A DNA stretch of 64,000 nt from Nocardioides litoris (GCF_006346315.1 NZ_VDMR01000001.1:868001-932000), one strand, 5' to 3'. Counted from the stretch's first letter, positions 17,059 to 25,486 are shown. A program made the numbers and translations. The notes: generated from the sequence alone by a model not told the origin.

Positions 17059-17474
17059 CCCACGACGTCCTGACGACGACCCGCACCTTCGCCGTCCCGC
17101 CCGAGCGCGTCTGGTGGGCCTGGACCACCGCCGAGGGGCTGGCCACGTGGTGGTGGACCCACCTGCCCGGCACGACGTACGCCGTCGAGCCCCGCGTCGG
17201 CGGGCGCTACCGCATCGAGGCGGGAGGCGCCGGGTTCGGCGTCACCGGCGAGGTGCTCGAGGCCGAGGCGCTGCGCCGGCTCGTGGTCACCTGGCACTGG
17301 CTCGACGACGGCGAGCCCGGGGAGCAGGAGCGCGTCGAGGTCGTGCTGACCCCGGTCGAGGGCGGCACGCGCCTCGATCTGCGCCACACCGGGCCGTGGA
17401 CCACGGCGCAGCCCGCCGAGGACTACCGGACCGGGTGGACCCAGGTGCTCGACGCGCTCGCGGCCCGTGGGTAG
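17055..17474 (+). CDS. SRPBCC (AHSA1-type) domain protein
   Basis: A 139-residue single-domain protein of the SRPBCC/START-like fold. The usual order is visible: TTRTFAVPPERVWWAWT at the start, WWTHLPG, GGRYRIE, an LVVTWHW strand and a final long helix (GWTQVLDALA). These proteins hold a hydrophobic pocket for a ligand. Always paired with an ArsR regulator in this arrangement, it is often annotated as activator of Hsp90 ATPase-like, though a chaperone role is not implied. The GTG start overlaps the ArsR stop. Confidence 0.85.
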   Translation: MTHDVLTTTRTFAVPPERVWWAWTTAEGLATWWWTHLPGTTYAVEPRVGGRYRIEAGGAGFGVTGEVLEAEALRRLVVTWHWLDDGEPGEQERVEVVLTPVEGGTRLDLRHTGPWTTAQPAEDYRTGWTQVLDALAARG

Positions 17475-17486
17475 GGCCGGCGCCGG

Positions 17487-18227
17487 CTAGCGCAGGGCGT
17501 AGGTCGCCATCGACACGCCGATGTAGTGGCTGACGAAGGCCAGCACCGTGAAGGTGTGGAAGACCTCGTGGAAGCCGAACCACTGCGGCCACGGGTTGGG
17601 GCGCTTGAAGCCGTAGACCACGCCGCCGAGGGTGTAGAGCGCGCCCCCGGTCACGATGAGCACGAACACGCCGATGCCGAGGCCGACGCCCAGGTCGATC
17701 GCGCCGTCGTAGAACGCCGGGATGAAGAAGACCGCCGCCCAGCCGAGCGCGATGTAGATCGGGACGTAGAGCCACCGCGGCGCGTCGGTCCAGAACACCC
17801 GGAACGCCACGCCCAGCAGCGCCCCGCCCCACGCGACGGAGAGCAGCAGCACCTCCGAGGTGCCGTCGAGCAGGATGATGCTGAACGGCGTGTAGGACCC
17901 CGCGATGAGCAGGAAGATGTTGGCGTGGTCGAAGCGCCGCAGGAACGCCCAGGTGCGCGGCGACCACGTGCCGGTGTGGTAGATCGCCGAGACGCCGAAG
18001 AGCAGCAGCGCGGAAGCGGTGAACAGCGCCGAGCCGACCTTGGTCGCGGTCGTGGGGGACAGGCAGATCAGCACGATGCCGCCGGCCAGGGCCAGCGGCA
18101 CGGTGCCGAGGTGCAGCCAGCCGCGCAGCCGCGGCTTGACCGCGGCCAGGGCGCCCTCGGCCTTGTCGCCGAGGGTCTCCAGGCCCGCGCGGACGGCTTC
18201 GTTCGCAGAGTGGAGGGCCTGGTTCAT
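17487..18227 (-). CDS. Hemolysin III / PAQR-family membrane protein
   Basis: A 246-residue protein with seven predicted membrane helices and the PAQR metal-site pattern: Ser80-x3-His84 (SAIYH), Asp100 (RFDHANIF) and His220-x3-His224 (FHEVFH). Relatives are YqfA and hemolysin III; eukaryotic members are adiponectin receptors with a Zn-dependent hydrolase site. The bacterial role is unclear and hemolysis should not be assumed. Mycobacterial Rv1085c holds the same relative position. A TAGCCT -10 lies 6 nt upstream of the ATG, so the gene is probably leaderless. Confidence 0.93.
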   Translation of the reverse strand: MNQALHSANEAVRAGLETLGDKAEGALAAVKPRLRGWLHLGTVPLALAGGIVLICLSPTTATKVGSALFTASALLLFGVSAIYHTGTWSPRTWAFLRRFDHANIFLLIAGSYTPFSIILLDGTSEVLLLSVAWGGALLGVAFRVFWTDAPRWLYVPIYIALGWAAVFFIPAFYDGAIDLGVGLGIGVFVLIVTGGALYTLGGVVYGFKRPNPWPQWFGFHEVFHTFTVLAFVSHYIGVSMATYALR

Positions 18228-18233
18228 GCCCCC

Positions 18234-18239
18234 AGGCTA
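18234..18239 (-). promoter_or_regulatory. Leaderless -10 (TAGCCT) of the hemolysin III gene
   Basis: On the minus strand TAGCCT is followed by 6 nt and then the ATG at 18227, so +1 would coincide with the start codon. No convincing -35 was seen. Confidence 0.5.
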
Positions 18240-18312
18240 GCCGCCCGGACCCCACCGCGGGCCGGGACCGCGGTGAGACCCGTCCTGAGCGACGGCGGGC
18301 GCACGGCGACGC

Positions 18313-19287
18313 TCAGGCACCGGGGATGTTGATGCCCTCCGAGGGCTGGACGATGACGAAGCCCTGGCCCTGGAAGGCGACCTGGAGGGCCTCGCCGGAC
18401 CCGCGGCCGATCGCCCCGCCCAGGCTCATCGTCGACTTCAGCGACGTGTCGAGGTGGGCCGACCAGGCCACGATCGCGTCGGTGTCGGCGAACGTCGGCG
18501 CCTCGGCCGCGTTGAGCACCACCGGCTCGCCGTCGGTCACGATGGCGACCCAGCCCGTGCCCCGGATCGTGGTGTTGAACAGGCCGCCGGCGAGCATCGA
18601 GCCGCCCTTGACCCGCTCGATGTTCCACTGCATCGAGGCCGAGAAGGCCAGCACGTTCTTGCCGTTGGCCGAGATCCCGGTGTTCTCCAGGTGGAGCAGG
18701 TGCACGTGCTTGCCGGTGTCGGCGATGAACACGTCGCCCTGGCCCTCGACCCGCATCAGCGGCAGGCCCTCGCCGGTGAGCGCCTTCTTGACGAAGCGGC
18801 CGGCGCCGCCGCCCTGGAAGTGGAACTGCACGTTGCCCTGGTAGGCCACCATCGAGCCCTGCCGCGCCATGAAGGGCTCGGTGACCCGCACCCGCAGCAT
18901 CTTGGAGTTCTGCAGGCGCGGGCCCGGACCCTCGGTCTCGGCGAAGCGGCCGTCGACCAGGTCGCCCTTGATCCCGGCGAACGCGTCGCCGGGCGGCTGC
19001 TGCCCGCCGCCGTACCCGCCCTGGGGCTGCTGCCCGCCGCCGTACCCGCCCTGGGGCTGTTGGCCGTAGCCGCCCTGGGCCTGGCCCTGGGGCTGGGTGT
19101 GCTGGTGCTGGGGCTCCTGGGACTGCTGGGGCTGCTGCGGCTTGGCCTGCTGCGCGCCCGCACCTGGCAGGTCGAGCGGCTCGGTCGACTGCGTGCCCTG
19201 GTCGCTGACGTGCTCGGTCCACTGCGAGCCGTCCCAGTAGCGCAGCTCGTGGCGGCCGGTGGGATCGGGGTGCCAGTCGGCGTTCAT
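18313..19287 (-). CDS. AIM24-family protein with N-terminal DUF2510 domain
   Basis: A 324-residue two-domain protein. Residues about 4-28 (WHPDPTGRHELRYWDGSQWTEHV) form a DUF2510 motif, common in actinobacterial membrane-associated proteins. A Gln/Pro/Gly-rich linker (about 40-100) follows, containing direct repeats of QPQGGYGGGQ type encoded by a duplicated DNA stretch. Residues about 105-324 form an AIM24/TRAP-like beta-helix domain. AIM24 proteins are named from a yeast mitochondrial protein; bacterial function is unknown. The start has a clear GAGGAG ribosome site, unlike most neighbours. There is no transmembrane segment. Confidence 0.85.
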   Translation of the reverse strand: MNADWHPDPTGRHELRYWDGSQWTEHVSDQGTQSTEPLDLPGAGAQQAKPQQPQQSQEPQHQHTQPQGQAQGGYGQQPQGGYGGGQQPQGGYGGGQQPPGDAFAGIKGDLVDGRFAETEGPGPRLQNSKMLRVRVTEPFMARQGSMVAYQGNVQFHFQGGGAGRFVKKALTGEGLPLMRVEGQGDVFIADTGKHVHLLHLENTGISANGKNVLAFSASMQWNIERVKGGSMLAGGLFNTTIRGTGWVAIVTDGEPVVLNAAEAPTFADTDAIVAWSAHLDTSLKSTMSLGGAIGRGSGEALQVAFQGQGFVIVQPSEGINIPGA

Positions 19288-19338
19288 GCGTGCTCCTCGG
19301 TCGGGTCAGTGCTGCGGCGGGTGCTCCTCCGGGTGTCC

Positions 19339-19344
19339 TACCAT
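19339..19344 (+). promoter_or_regulatory. Leaderless -10 (TACCAT) of the prenyl diphosphate synthase gene
   Basis: TACCAT is followed by 6 nt (CGCGGG) and then the GTG at 19351, fixing the start codon at the transcription start. No clear -35 is visible. Confidence 0.5.
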
Positions 19345-19350
19345 CGCGGG

Positions 19351-20124
19351 GTGGCGGACTGGAAGCGGGGCGCGCGACGGCTGCTCTACCCGGCCTACGA
19401 GGCGCGGGTCCTGCGGCGCATGCCCGACACGCTGCCCCAGCACGTCGGCGTGATGCTCGACGGCAACCGGCGCTGGGCCAAGGCCGTCGGCCGCGACACC
19501 GCCCACGGCCACCGGGCCGGCGCGGCCAACATCGAGCCGTTGCTCGGCTGGTGCGACGAGGTCGGCATCCAGGTCGTCACCCTGTGGCTGCTGAGCACCG
19601 ACAACCTCAACCGTCCGGCCGCGGAGCTCGAGCCCCTGCTGGCGATCATCGCCGACGCGGTCGACTCGCTCGCCGACCAGCGCAAGTGGCGCCTGCACCC
19701 CGTCGGCGCCCTCGACCTGCTCCCCGACGAGGTCGCGACCCGCCTCAAGGCCGCAGCCGAGGCCACCGCCGACGTCGACGGCATGCTCGTCAACGTCGCC
19801 GTGGGGTACGGCGGGCGCCGCGAGATCGCCGACGCCGTGCGGTCCCTGCTGCACGAGCACGCCGAGAAGGGCACCAGCCTCGAGGAGCTCGCCGCCACGC
19901 TCGACGTCGAGCACATCGCCGCCCACCTCTACACCAAGGGCCAGCCCGACCCCGACCTCGTCATCCGCACCTCCGGCGAGCAGCGGCTCGGCGGGTTCCT
20001 GCTGTGGCAGAGCGCCCGCTCGGAGTTCTACTTCTGCGACGCCTACTGGCCCGACTTCCGCCGCGTCGACTTCCTGCGCGCGGTGCGCGCCTACGCCCTG
20101 CGCGAGCGCCGGCACGGCGTCTGA
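19351..20124 (+). CDS. Cis-prenyltransferase (isoprenyl/short-chain Z-prenyl diphosphate synthase)
   Basis: A 257-residue cis-prenyl diphosphate synthase of the UppS family. The catalytic segment MLDGNRRWAK (Asp37) is near the N-terminus and the C-terminal signature RTSGEQRLGGFLLWQSARSE is intact. It condenses isopentenyl diphosphate onto an allylic primer in the Z configuration. The position after hemolysin III is that of mycobacterial Rv1086, which makes the short Z,E-farnesyl product used for decaprenyl phosphate; product length cannot be decided from sequence. The start is the leaderless GTG. Confidence 0.93.
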   Translation: MADWKRGARRLLYPAYEARVLRRMPDTLPQHVGVMLDGNRRWAKAVGRDTAHGHRAGAANIEPLLGWCDEVGIQVVTLWLLSTDNLNRPAAELEPLLAIIADAVDSLADQRKWRLHPVGALDLLPDEVATRLKAAAEATADVDGMLVNVAVGYGGRREIADAVRSLLHEHAEKGTSLEELAATLDVEHIAAHLYTKGQPDPDLVIRTSGEQRLGGFLLWQSARSEFYFCDAYWPDFRRVDFLRAVRAYALRERRHGV

Positions 20125-20198
20125 GCTCGCCCCGAGGCGTCGACAACCCGTCACCTCGCGTTCGGGCGTGTCGCCGCTCGCGCGCGACCCGCGCGCCG

Positions 20199-20402
20199 TA
20201 CGTTCGCGGCAGTGGCGAGTGGGGAAGCTCGCCGCACCGGGAGGCCCGAGCGTGAGCGATCACGACCTACGCACCAGCGGCGGCACGCGTGCCGTCACGG
20301 TGGGAGGACGCCGGCACTCCGGCGTTCGGGCTCCTCTCCGGTCCACCAGCGCTGCCTAGGACCGGGCGAGGGGTGCCCGCACGGTCATGTCAGGAGACCA
20401 CC
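20199..20402 (+). promoter_or_regulatory. Long structured 5' leader of the phoH gene
   Basis: A TACGTT -10 candidate (20199-20204) predicts a leader of about 190 nt before the phoH GTG. It can form several hairpins: GGCGAG (20214-20219) with CTCGCC (20228-20233), the palindrome GGCACGCGTGCC (20282-20293), and ACGCCGG (20308-20314) with CCGGCGT (20319-20325). An AGGAGA ribosome site precedes the GTG. I cannot match it to a riboswitch class, and it does not show the c-di-AMP riboswitch consensus. The promoter is uncertain. Confidence 0.4.
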
Positions 20403-21716
20403 GTGGCCCAGACCGCTGACCAGGCCCGCACCTACGTGCTCGACACCAGCGTCCTGCTCGCCGACCCGGCGGCGATGCGCCGCTTCGAGGAGCACGAGGT
20501 CGTGCTGCCCGTCGTCGTCATCACCGAGCTCGAGGGCAAGCGCCACCACCCGGAGCTGGGCTACTTCGCCCGCACCGCGCTCCGGATGCTCGACGACCTG
20601 CGGGTCACCCACGGCCGCCTCGACGAGCCGGTGCCCGTCGGCGACCACGGCGGCACGATCCGGGTCGAGCTCAACCACACCGACCCGACCGCGCTGCCGT
20701 CGGGCTTCCGGCTCGGTGACAACGACACCCGCATCCTCGCCGTGGCCCGCAACCTGGCCGACGAGGGCCGCGTCGTCACGCTGGTGTCGAAGGACCTGCC
20801 GATGCGCATCAAGGCCTCGGCCGTCGGCCTCGACGCCCAGGAGTACCGCGGCGAGCGCGTCAGCGACTCCGACGTCGGCTTCTCCGGCATGGCCGAGCTC
20901 GACGTCGAGGCCGCGGCGCTCGACGAGCTGTACGACGACGGCGTCGTCGACCTGGCCGCCGCCCGCGACTTCCCCTGCCACCAGGGCCTGGTGCTGCTCT
21001 CCGACCGGGGGACGGCGCTGGGTCGGGTCGGCCCCGACAAGCAGGTCCACCTCGTGCGGGGCGACCGCGAGGCCTTCGGCGTCCACGGCCGCAGCGCCGA
21101 GCAGCGGGTCGCGCTGGAGATGCTGCTCGACCCCGAGGTCGGCATCGTCTCCCTGGGCGGCCGCGCCGGCACGGGCAAGTCGGCCCTCGCGCTGTGCGCC
21201 GGGCTCGAGGCCGTCCTGGAGCGGGGGCAGCACAAGAAGGTCGTCGTGTTCCGGCCGCTGTTCGCCGTCGGTGGCCAGGAGCTCGGCTACCTGCCCGGCT
21301 CGGAGTCGGAGAAGATGTCGCCCTGGGGCCAGGCCGTCTTCGACACCCTCGGCGCCATCACCACCAGCGACGTCATCGACGAGGTGCTGGCCCGCGGGAT
21401 GCTCGAGGTGCTGCCGCTGACCCACATCCGCGGCCGCTCGCTGCACGACGCCTACGTGATCGTCGACGAGGCCCAGTCGCTGGAGCGCAACGTGCTGCTG
21501 ACCGTGCTCTCGCGCATCGGCGCCAACTCCAAGGTCGTGCTCACCCACGACGTCGCCCAGCGCGACAACCTGCGGGTCGGGCGCCACGACGGCGTCGTCG
21601 CGGTCATCGAGAAGCTCAAGGGGCACCCGCTCTTCGCCCACGTCACCCTCACCCGCTCCGAGCGCTCGCCCATCGCCGCGCTGGTCACCGAGATGCTGGA
21701 GACGGCCACCGTCTGA
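20403..21716 (+). CDS. phoH2: PhoH2-type protein: PIN nuclease fused to PhoH ATPase
   Basis: A 437-residue two-domain protein. The N-terminal PIN domain (about 8-150) has its acidic metal-site residues in YVLDTSVLL (Asp14), VITELEGKR and DNDTRIL. The C-terminal PhoH domain has Walker A GRAGTGKS (about 252-259) and Walker B VIVDEAQS (about 351-358). In mycobacteria this architecture is an ATP-dependent RNA helicase coupled to an RNase (Rv1095). The GTG is selected by the ribosome site and alignment of the PIN domain; the frame is open further upstream but is not family-like there. It probably acts on RNA in the cytoplasm. Confidence 0.93.
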   Translation: MAQTADQARTYVLDTSVLLADPAAMRRFEEHEVVLPVVVITELEGKRHHPELGYFARTALRMLDDLRVTHGRLDEPVPVGDHGGTIRVELNHTDPTALPSGFRLGDNDTRILAVARNLADEGRVVTLVSKDLPMRIKASAVGLDAQEYRGERVSDSDVGFSGMAELDVEAAALDELYDDGVVDLAAARDFPCHQGLVLLSDRGTALGRVGPDKQVHLVRGDREAFGVHGRSAEQRVALEMLLDPEVGIVSLGGRAGTGKSALALCAGLEAVLERGQHKKVVVFRPLFAVGGQELGYLPGSESEKMSPWGQAVFDTLGAITTSDVIDEVLARGMLEVLPLTHIRGRSLHDAYVIVDEAQSLERNVLLTVLSRIGANSKVVLTHDVAQRDNLRVGRHDGVVAVIEKLKGHPLFAHVTLTRSERSPIAALVTEMLETATV

Positions 21717-21733
21717 GGCCTGCCGGCGTCACG

Positions 21734-21831
21734 CTGGTCGAGTGAGGCGCCCCGGCGCCTGTCTCGAGGCCACGAGGCCGCAGCGGTCCCGTGGTCTCGA
21801 GACGGGACCCCGTCCCTCCTCGACCACCGTG
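21734..21831. repeat. Pair of palindromic GTGGTCGAG-type repeat units (inverted)
   Basis: Two units of roughly 45 bp lie here. Unit 1 (21734-21777) runs CTGGTCGAG ... CTGTCTCGAGGCCACG. Unit 2 (21788-21831) is the inverted copy, CCCGTGGTCTCGAG ... CTCGACCACCGTG. Each unit is itself nearly palindromic. Further copies lie at 23234-23279 and 23306-23352, so the lytic-transglycosylase-like gene is bracketed by the family. They are REP-like; inversion could give long hairpins that end phoH transcription. Confidence 0.6.
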
Positions 21832-21907
21832 CGGCCGGATCGGTCCCACGCCGGTGACCCTCGACGGAGTCGCGGTGCGACGCAGGTCGTACGTGACGTG
21901 CGGGCTC

Positions 21908-21942
21908 GGTGTGACGTCTGTGGCCGGTGTGACGCCTGTGCC
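21908..21942 (+). repeat. Tandem 17/18-bp repeat upstream of the lytic transglycosylase-like gene
   Basis: GGTGTGACGTCTGTGGCC (21908-21925) is followed directly by GGTGTGACGCCTGTGCC (21926-21942). Two near-identical adjacent sites upstream of a gene are typical of tandem regulator binding. Next to them CTCAAGAT (21942-21949) is inverted at 22021-22028 (ATCTTGAG), which could close an RNA or DNA structure. The rest of 21717-22098 holds the palindromic units and no gene. Confidence 0.4.
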
Positions 21943-22098
21943 TCAAGATTGCCGCATGTCGTCCACCGGGCACGGCCGTTCGGTTTGCGTCGCCTCAAGC
22001 CAGCGTGCATGGTGGTCGAGATCTTGAGTGGTCCCGTGCACGTGGACCCAGCCGATCGCCACCGACCGACTGTCGTCCATCCAACGGGTAGCCCTGTC

Positions 22099-22863
22099 TT
22101 GTCGAAGCACGTGAAGCACGTCCCGAAGCACCGCGCCCCCTCCAAGCGGCCGACCCTCGGGGACCTCGTCCCCGACAGCCTCGAGAAGCTGCCGGTCTCG
22201 CCGCGCAAGGCCGTGGGCACGACGCTGCTGCTGTCCACCATGGCCGTCGCCGCGACCGGCACGACCGTGGCCGCGGGCGTCGCCGGGGGCGGCCCCGCCG
22301 ACGTGGCGGAGGCGGTCGACCACAGCGCGACCGGCGTGACCACCGCCGGCAGCGACGCCGACACGCCGGCCGAGGAGTCGGGCGTCCTCAGCGGCTCGCT
22401 CGATGCCACCGCCGACCTGCTCGCCGCCGCGCCCGTGGTCCCCCGCGAGCCCACCCTGTCGCGCTCGGCCGACCGCCGCGACCGCACCGACCCCCTCAAG
22501 GCCACCGCGCTCTCCGCCGACGCCGCCGGCGAGGTCGAGGCCGGCGTCCAGGACCTCGCCGACTCCGACCCCCGCGACATCGCCCGGGCCCTGCTGTCCG
22601 AGTTCGGCTTCTCCGCCGACCAGTTCGGCTGCCTCGACTCCCTCTACATGCGCGAGTCCGGCTGGAACCCCACCGCCGACAACCCGACCTCCTCGGCCTA
22701 CGGCATCCCGCAGGCCCTCCCTGGCTCGAAGATGTCCTCCGCCGGCGCCGACTGGGCCACCAACCCGGTCACCCAGATCCGTTGGGGCTTGGGCTACATC
22801 CGCGACCGCTACGGCAGCCCCTGCGGCGCCTGGGGCCACTCCGAGTCCGTCGGCTGGTACTAG
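22099..22863 (+). CDS. Membrane-anchored lytic transglycosylase-like protein
   Basis: A protein of 254 residues if translation begins at TTG 22099 (MSKHVKHVPKHRAP by family habit). In-frame ATG 22009 and GTG 22036 are alternatives and none has a strong ribosome site. A basic N-terminus is followed by a signal-anchor helix (KAVGTTLLLSTMAVAATG), an Ala/Asp-rich extracellular spacer and a C-terminal lysozyme-like domain. That domain holds the catalytic-type Glu in YMRESGWNP and the AYGIPQALPGSKM block of SLT/aggregation-promoting-factor-like domains. It probably cleaves peptidoglycan outside the membrane. Repeats surround the gene on both sides. Confidence 0.8.
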   Translation: MSKHVKHVPKHRAPSKRPTLGDLVPDSLEKLPVSPRKAVGTTLLLSTMAVAATGTTVAAGVAGGGPADVAEAVDHSATGVTTAGSDADTPAEESGVLSGSLDATADLLAAAPVVPREPTLSRSADRRDRTDPLKATALSADAAGEVEAGVQDLADSDPRDIARALLSEFGFSADQFGCLDSLYMRESGWNPTADNPTSSAYGIPQALPGSKMSSAGADWATNPVTQIRWGLGYIRDRYGSPCGAWGHSESVGWY

Positions 22864-22931
22864 CCCCTTTGGGCGCGAGCGGCGTCGCGCGCGTCCGTCG
22901 GCTCTGGGTCCCGTTGGTACGGCGCGTCGCC

Positions 22932-23231
22932 GCGCTGCCGCACCGGGCCGGTCCGCCTGGGTGGCCCTCGGCTGGGCCTCCGGCCTGCGGTCGGACTCCG
23001 CTCGCCGTCGGCGCTGCCGCGCCGGGCCGGTCCGCCTGGGTGGCCCTCGGCTGGGCCTCCGGCCTGCGGTCGGAATCCGTTTCGCCGTCGGCGCTGCCGC
23101 GCCGGGCCGGTCCGCCTGGGTGGCCCTCGGCTGGGCCTCCGGCCTGCGGTCGGAATCCGTTTCGCCGTCGGCGCTGCCGCGCCGGGCCGGTCCGCCTGGG
23201 TGGCCCTCGGCCTGGCCTCCGGCCTGCGGTC
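22932..23231. repeat. Tandem array of four copies of a roughly 80-bp repeat
   Basis: Copies begin at 22932, 23011, 23091 and 23171 with GCGCTGCCGC, so periods are 79, 80 and 80 bp; the last copy is cut short near 23231. Each contains CGGGCCGGTCCGCCTGGGTG and the segment GGGCCTCCGGCCTGCGGTC. Copies 2 and 3 look nearly identical, and copy 1 differs at a few bases. It fills most of the 499-bp gap after the transglycosylase gene. No start codon plus ribosome site in either strand suggests a real gene here. Confidence 0.85.
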
Positions 23232-23233
23232 CC

Positions 23234-23352
23234 CACGGTGGTCGAGGTGCGAGGAGCGCCAGCGACCAGCCTCGAGACCTCTGCAGCCACCGGTCAGCGC
23301 GACCACACGGTGGTCGAGGAAGGCCCGCTGGGGCCTGTCTCGAGACCACGGG
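23234..23352. repeat. Two GTGGTCGAG-type palindromic repeat units
   Basis: Unit 3 (23234-23279, CACGGTGGTCGAG ... CCTCGAGACC) and unit 4 (23306-23352, CACGGTGGTCGAG ... CTCGAGACCACGGG) are in direct orientation and end 10 nt before the stop of the leftward methyltransferase gene. Unit 4 is very similar to the reverse complement of unit 2 at 21788-21831. They may serve as terminators for both flanking genes. Confidence 0.6.
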
Positions 23353-23362
23353 GCGGCCGGGT

Positions 23363-24061
23363 TCAGGAGCAGGTGAAGAGGGTGACCGCGCCGTCGTAGG
23401 TGCGGGGCCAGCCGTCGGCGGGCGGGTCCCAGTCGACGTCCTCCCGGCTGGAGCGCAGGTAGGCCAGGGCGGCGGCGCGGTCGGCGAAGACGGCGCGGGG
23501 GACGAGGTCGTCGCGGCGAACGTCGTCGAAGTGCCGGCGCAGGACCCGCTCGCCGTTGTCGCTGGAGAAGGTGGTCACGAGCGGGCCGCCGCCGGCCTCG
23601 GTGCGCAGGGCAGCCAGGTGGGCGTCGCCGTTGGTGACGACGACGAACGTGCCGCCGGGCCGCAGGACCCGTCGCACCTCGCCGAGCGCCCGGTCGAGGT
23701 CGGGCACGTGGTAGAGCATCCACAGCGCCGCCACGACGTCGACGGAGTCGTCGGGCAGCGGGAGGTCCTGCACGTCGGCGACCCGGGCCTCCAGCCCGCG
23801 GCTGGCGGTCAGCTCGACCATCCGCTCGGACTGGTCGAGCGCGAGCACGGCCGCGTCGGGCAGCGCGTCGGCCACGCGGGCGGCGAACATGCCCGTGCCG
23901 CAGCCGACCTCGACGTACGAGCGCGGGGTGGCGGCCACCACGGCGGCCAGGGCCTCCGTGGCCGGGTCGCGGCCGTCGGCGGTCGGGTGCCACACGGTGG
24001 TGCGGACGGCCAGGTGCTCCTCGGTGCGGTACTGCGCCCGGACCGCATCCCGGTCGACCAT
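23363..24061 (-). CDS. Class I SAM-dependent methyltransferase
   Basis: A 232-residue UbiE/Methyltransf_11-type enzyme. Motif I is VEVGCGTGMFA, followed by an acidic strand end (LALDQSERM), the VDVVAALWMLYHV motif IV and the VLRPGG post-motif. It transfers a methyl group from SAM to an unknown small molecule. The ATG follows the fumarase stop by 2 nt, so it is co-translated with fumC, but no functional link to fumarase is evident. A GTG two codons upstream is an alternative start. Confidence 0.85.
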   Translation of the reverse strand: MVDRDAVRAQYRTEEHLAVRTTVWHPTADGRDPATEALAAVVAATPRSYVEVGCGTGMFAARVADALPDAAVLALDQSERMVELTASRGLEARVADVQDLPLPDDSVDVVAALWMLYHVPDLDRALGEVRRVLRPGGTFVVVTNGDAHLAALRTEAGGGPLVTTFSSDNGERVLRRHFDDVRRDDLVPRAVFADRAAALAYLRSSREDVDWDPPADGWPRTYDGAVTLFTCS

Positions 24062-24063
24062 GC

Positions 24064-25479
24064 TCACGCGCCGGTCATCCCCTCCACGTCCAGGGCCTCG
24101 TCGAGCTCGGCCTCGCTGATCTCGCCGCGCTCGACGTACCCCAGGGCGATGACGGTCTCGCGGATCGTGCGGCCCTCGGCGAGGGCCTGCTTGGCGACCT
24201 TGGCGGCGGTCTCGTAGCCGAGCTGCTTGTTGAGCGGCGTCACGACCGAGGGCGAGGACTCGGCGTAGCGGCGCATCCGCTCGGCGTCGGCGGTGGTGCC
24301 GTCGACGCAGCGGCGGGCCAGCAGGGTCGTGGACGTCGAGAGCAGCCGCACCGACTCCAGCACGTTGCGGGCCATGACCGGCATGGCCACGTTGAGCTCG
24401 AACGCGCCGCTGGCCCCGGCGGCAGTGACCGCGGCGTCGTTGCCGACGACCTGGAAGCAGACCATCAGCGTCGCCTCGGGCAGCACCGGGTTGACCTTGC
24501 CGGGCATGATGCTCGACCCCGGCTGCAGGTCGGGCAGGTGGATCTCGGCCAGGCCCGTCGTCGGGCCCGACGACATCCAGCGCAGGTCGTTGCAGATCTT
24601 GGTCAGCCCGACCGCGATGGTGCGCAGCACCCCGCTGAGCTCGACGAGGGAGTCGCGGGTGCCCTGGGCCTCGAAGTGGTTGCGGGCCTCGGTGAACGGC
24701 TGCCCGGTGGCCTCGGCGAGCACCTCGATCGTGCGCGCGGCGAAGCCGGGCGGGGTGTTGATGCCCGTGCCGACGGCCGTGCCGCCCAGCGGCAGCTCGC
24801 GCACCCGGGGCAGCACCGACTCCAGCCGCTCGGCGGCGTAGGCCAGCGTGGCGGCGTACCCGGAGAACTCCTGGCCGAGCATCACCGGGGTGGCGTCCAT
24901 GAGGTGGGTGCGCCCCGACTTCACCAGGCCGCCGAACTCCTCGGCCTTGGCGGCCAGCGAGTCGTGCAGGACGCCGAGGGCCGGCAGCAGGTCGTCGACC
25001 ACGGCCAGCGAGACGGCGACGTGGATGGCGGTCGGGAAGGTGTCGTTGCTCGACTGGCTGGCGTTGACGTGGTCGTTGGGGTGGGCCTCGACGCCGCTGC
25101 GGGCGGCGAGGGAGGCGACGACCTCGTTGGCGTTCATGTTGCTGCTGGTGCCCGACCCGGTCTGGAAGACGTCGATCGGGAAGGCGTCGTCGTGCGCGCC
25201 CGCCGCGACCTCGCGGGCCGCGGCCGCGACGGCCTCGGCCACCTCGGGCGACAGCACGCCGAGCTCGCCGTTGACCACGGCGGCGGCGGCCTTGACGTGG
25301 CCGAGCGCGTGCACGAGGGCAGGCTCGATCGGGGTGCCGCTGATGGGGAAGTTCTCGACCGCGCGCTGGGTCTGCGCCCGCCAGAGGGCGTCGACGGGCA
25401 CCTCCACCTCGCCCATCGAGTCGTGCTCGGTCCTCGTCTGACCGCTGGTCGCGCTGGTGGTCTGGCCGCTCGGCTCCAT
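24064..25479 (-). CDS. fumC: Class II fumarate hydratase
   Basis: A 471-residue iron-independent fumarase interconverting fumarate and L-malate in the TCA cycle. The superfamily signature [11 protein letters not shown] lies at residues 321-331 and its flexible serine loop carries the catalytic base. GSGTSSNMN and [11 protein letters not shown] blocks are also intact. It belongs to the same superfamily as aspartase, but the HPNDHVN region fits fumarase. The start at ATG 25479 lies 7 nt from a TACCGT -10. Mycobacterial fum (Rv1098c) occupies the same syntenic place. A second, class I fumarase lies about 3.6 kb away. Confidence 0.95.
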   Translation of the reverse strand: MEPSGQTTSATSGQTRTEHDSMGEVEVPVDALWRAQTQRAVENFPISGTPIEPALVHALGHVKAAAAVVNGELGVLSPEVAEAVAAAAREVAAGAHDDAFPIDVFQTGSGTSSNMNANEVVASLAARSGVEAHPNDHVNASQSSNDTFPTAIHVAVSLAVVDDLLPALGVLHDSLAAKAEEFGGLVKSGRTHLMDATPVMLGQEFSGYAATLAYAAERLESVLPRVRELPLGGTAVGTGINTPPGFAARTIEVLAEATGQPFTEARNHFEAQGTRDSLVELSGVLRTIAVGLTKICNDLRWMSSGPTTGLAEIHLPDLQPGSSIMPGKVNPVLPEATLMVCFQVVGNDAAVTAAGASGAFELNVAMPVMARNVLESVRLLSTSTTLLARRCVDGTTADAERMRRYAESSPSVVTPLNKQLGYETAAKVAKQALAEGRTIRETVIALGYVERGEISEAELDEALDVEGMTGA

Positions 25480-25486
25480 GTCCGCC

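Noticed and set aside
17487..18227. True haemolysin
   Set aside because: The name is historical; motifs are those of the PAQR membrane family and no lytic role is implied.
20199..20402. c-di-AMP (ydaO) riboswitch upstream of phoH2
   Set aside because: The conserved core sequences I know for this class were not found; kept only as an unassigned structured leader.
21717..22098. c-di-AMP riboswitch ahead of the cell-wall hydrolase gene
   Set aside because: Such switches are common before actinobacterial hydrolases, but the consensus was not seen; the region is repeats.
22932..23231. CRISPR array
   Set aside because: Units of about 80 bp are joined directly with no unique spacers, and no cas genes exist in the window.
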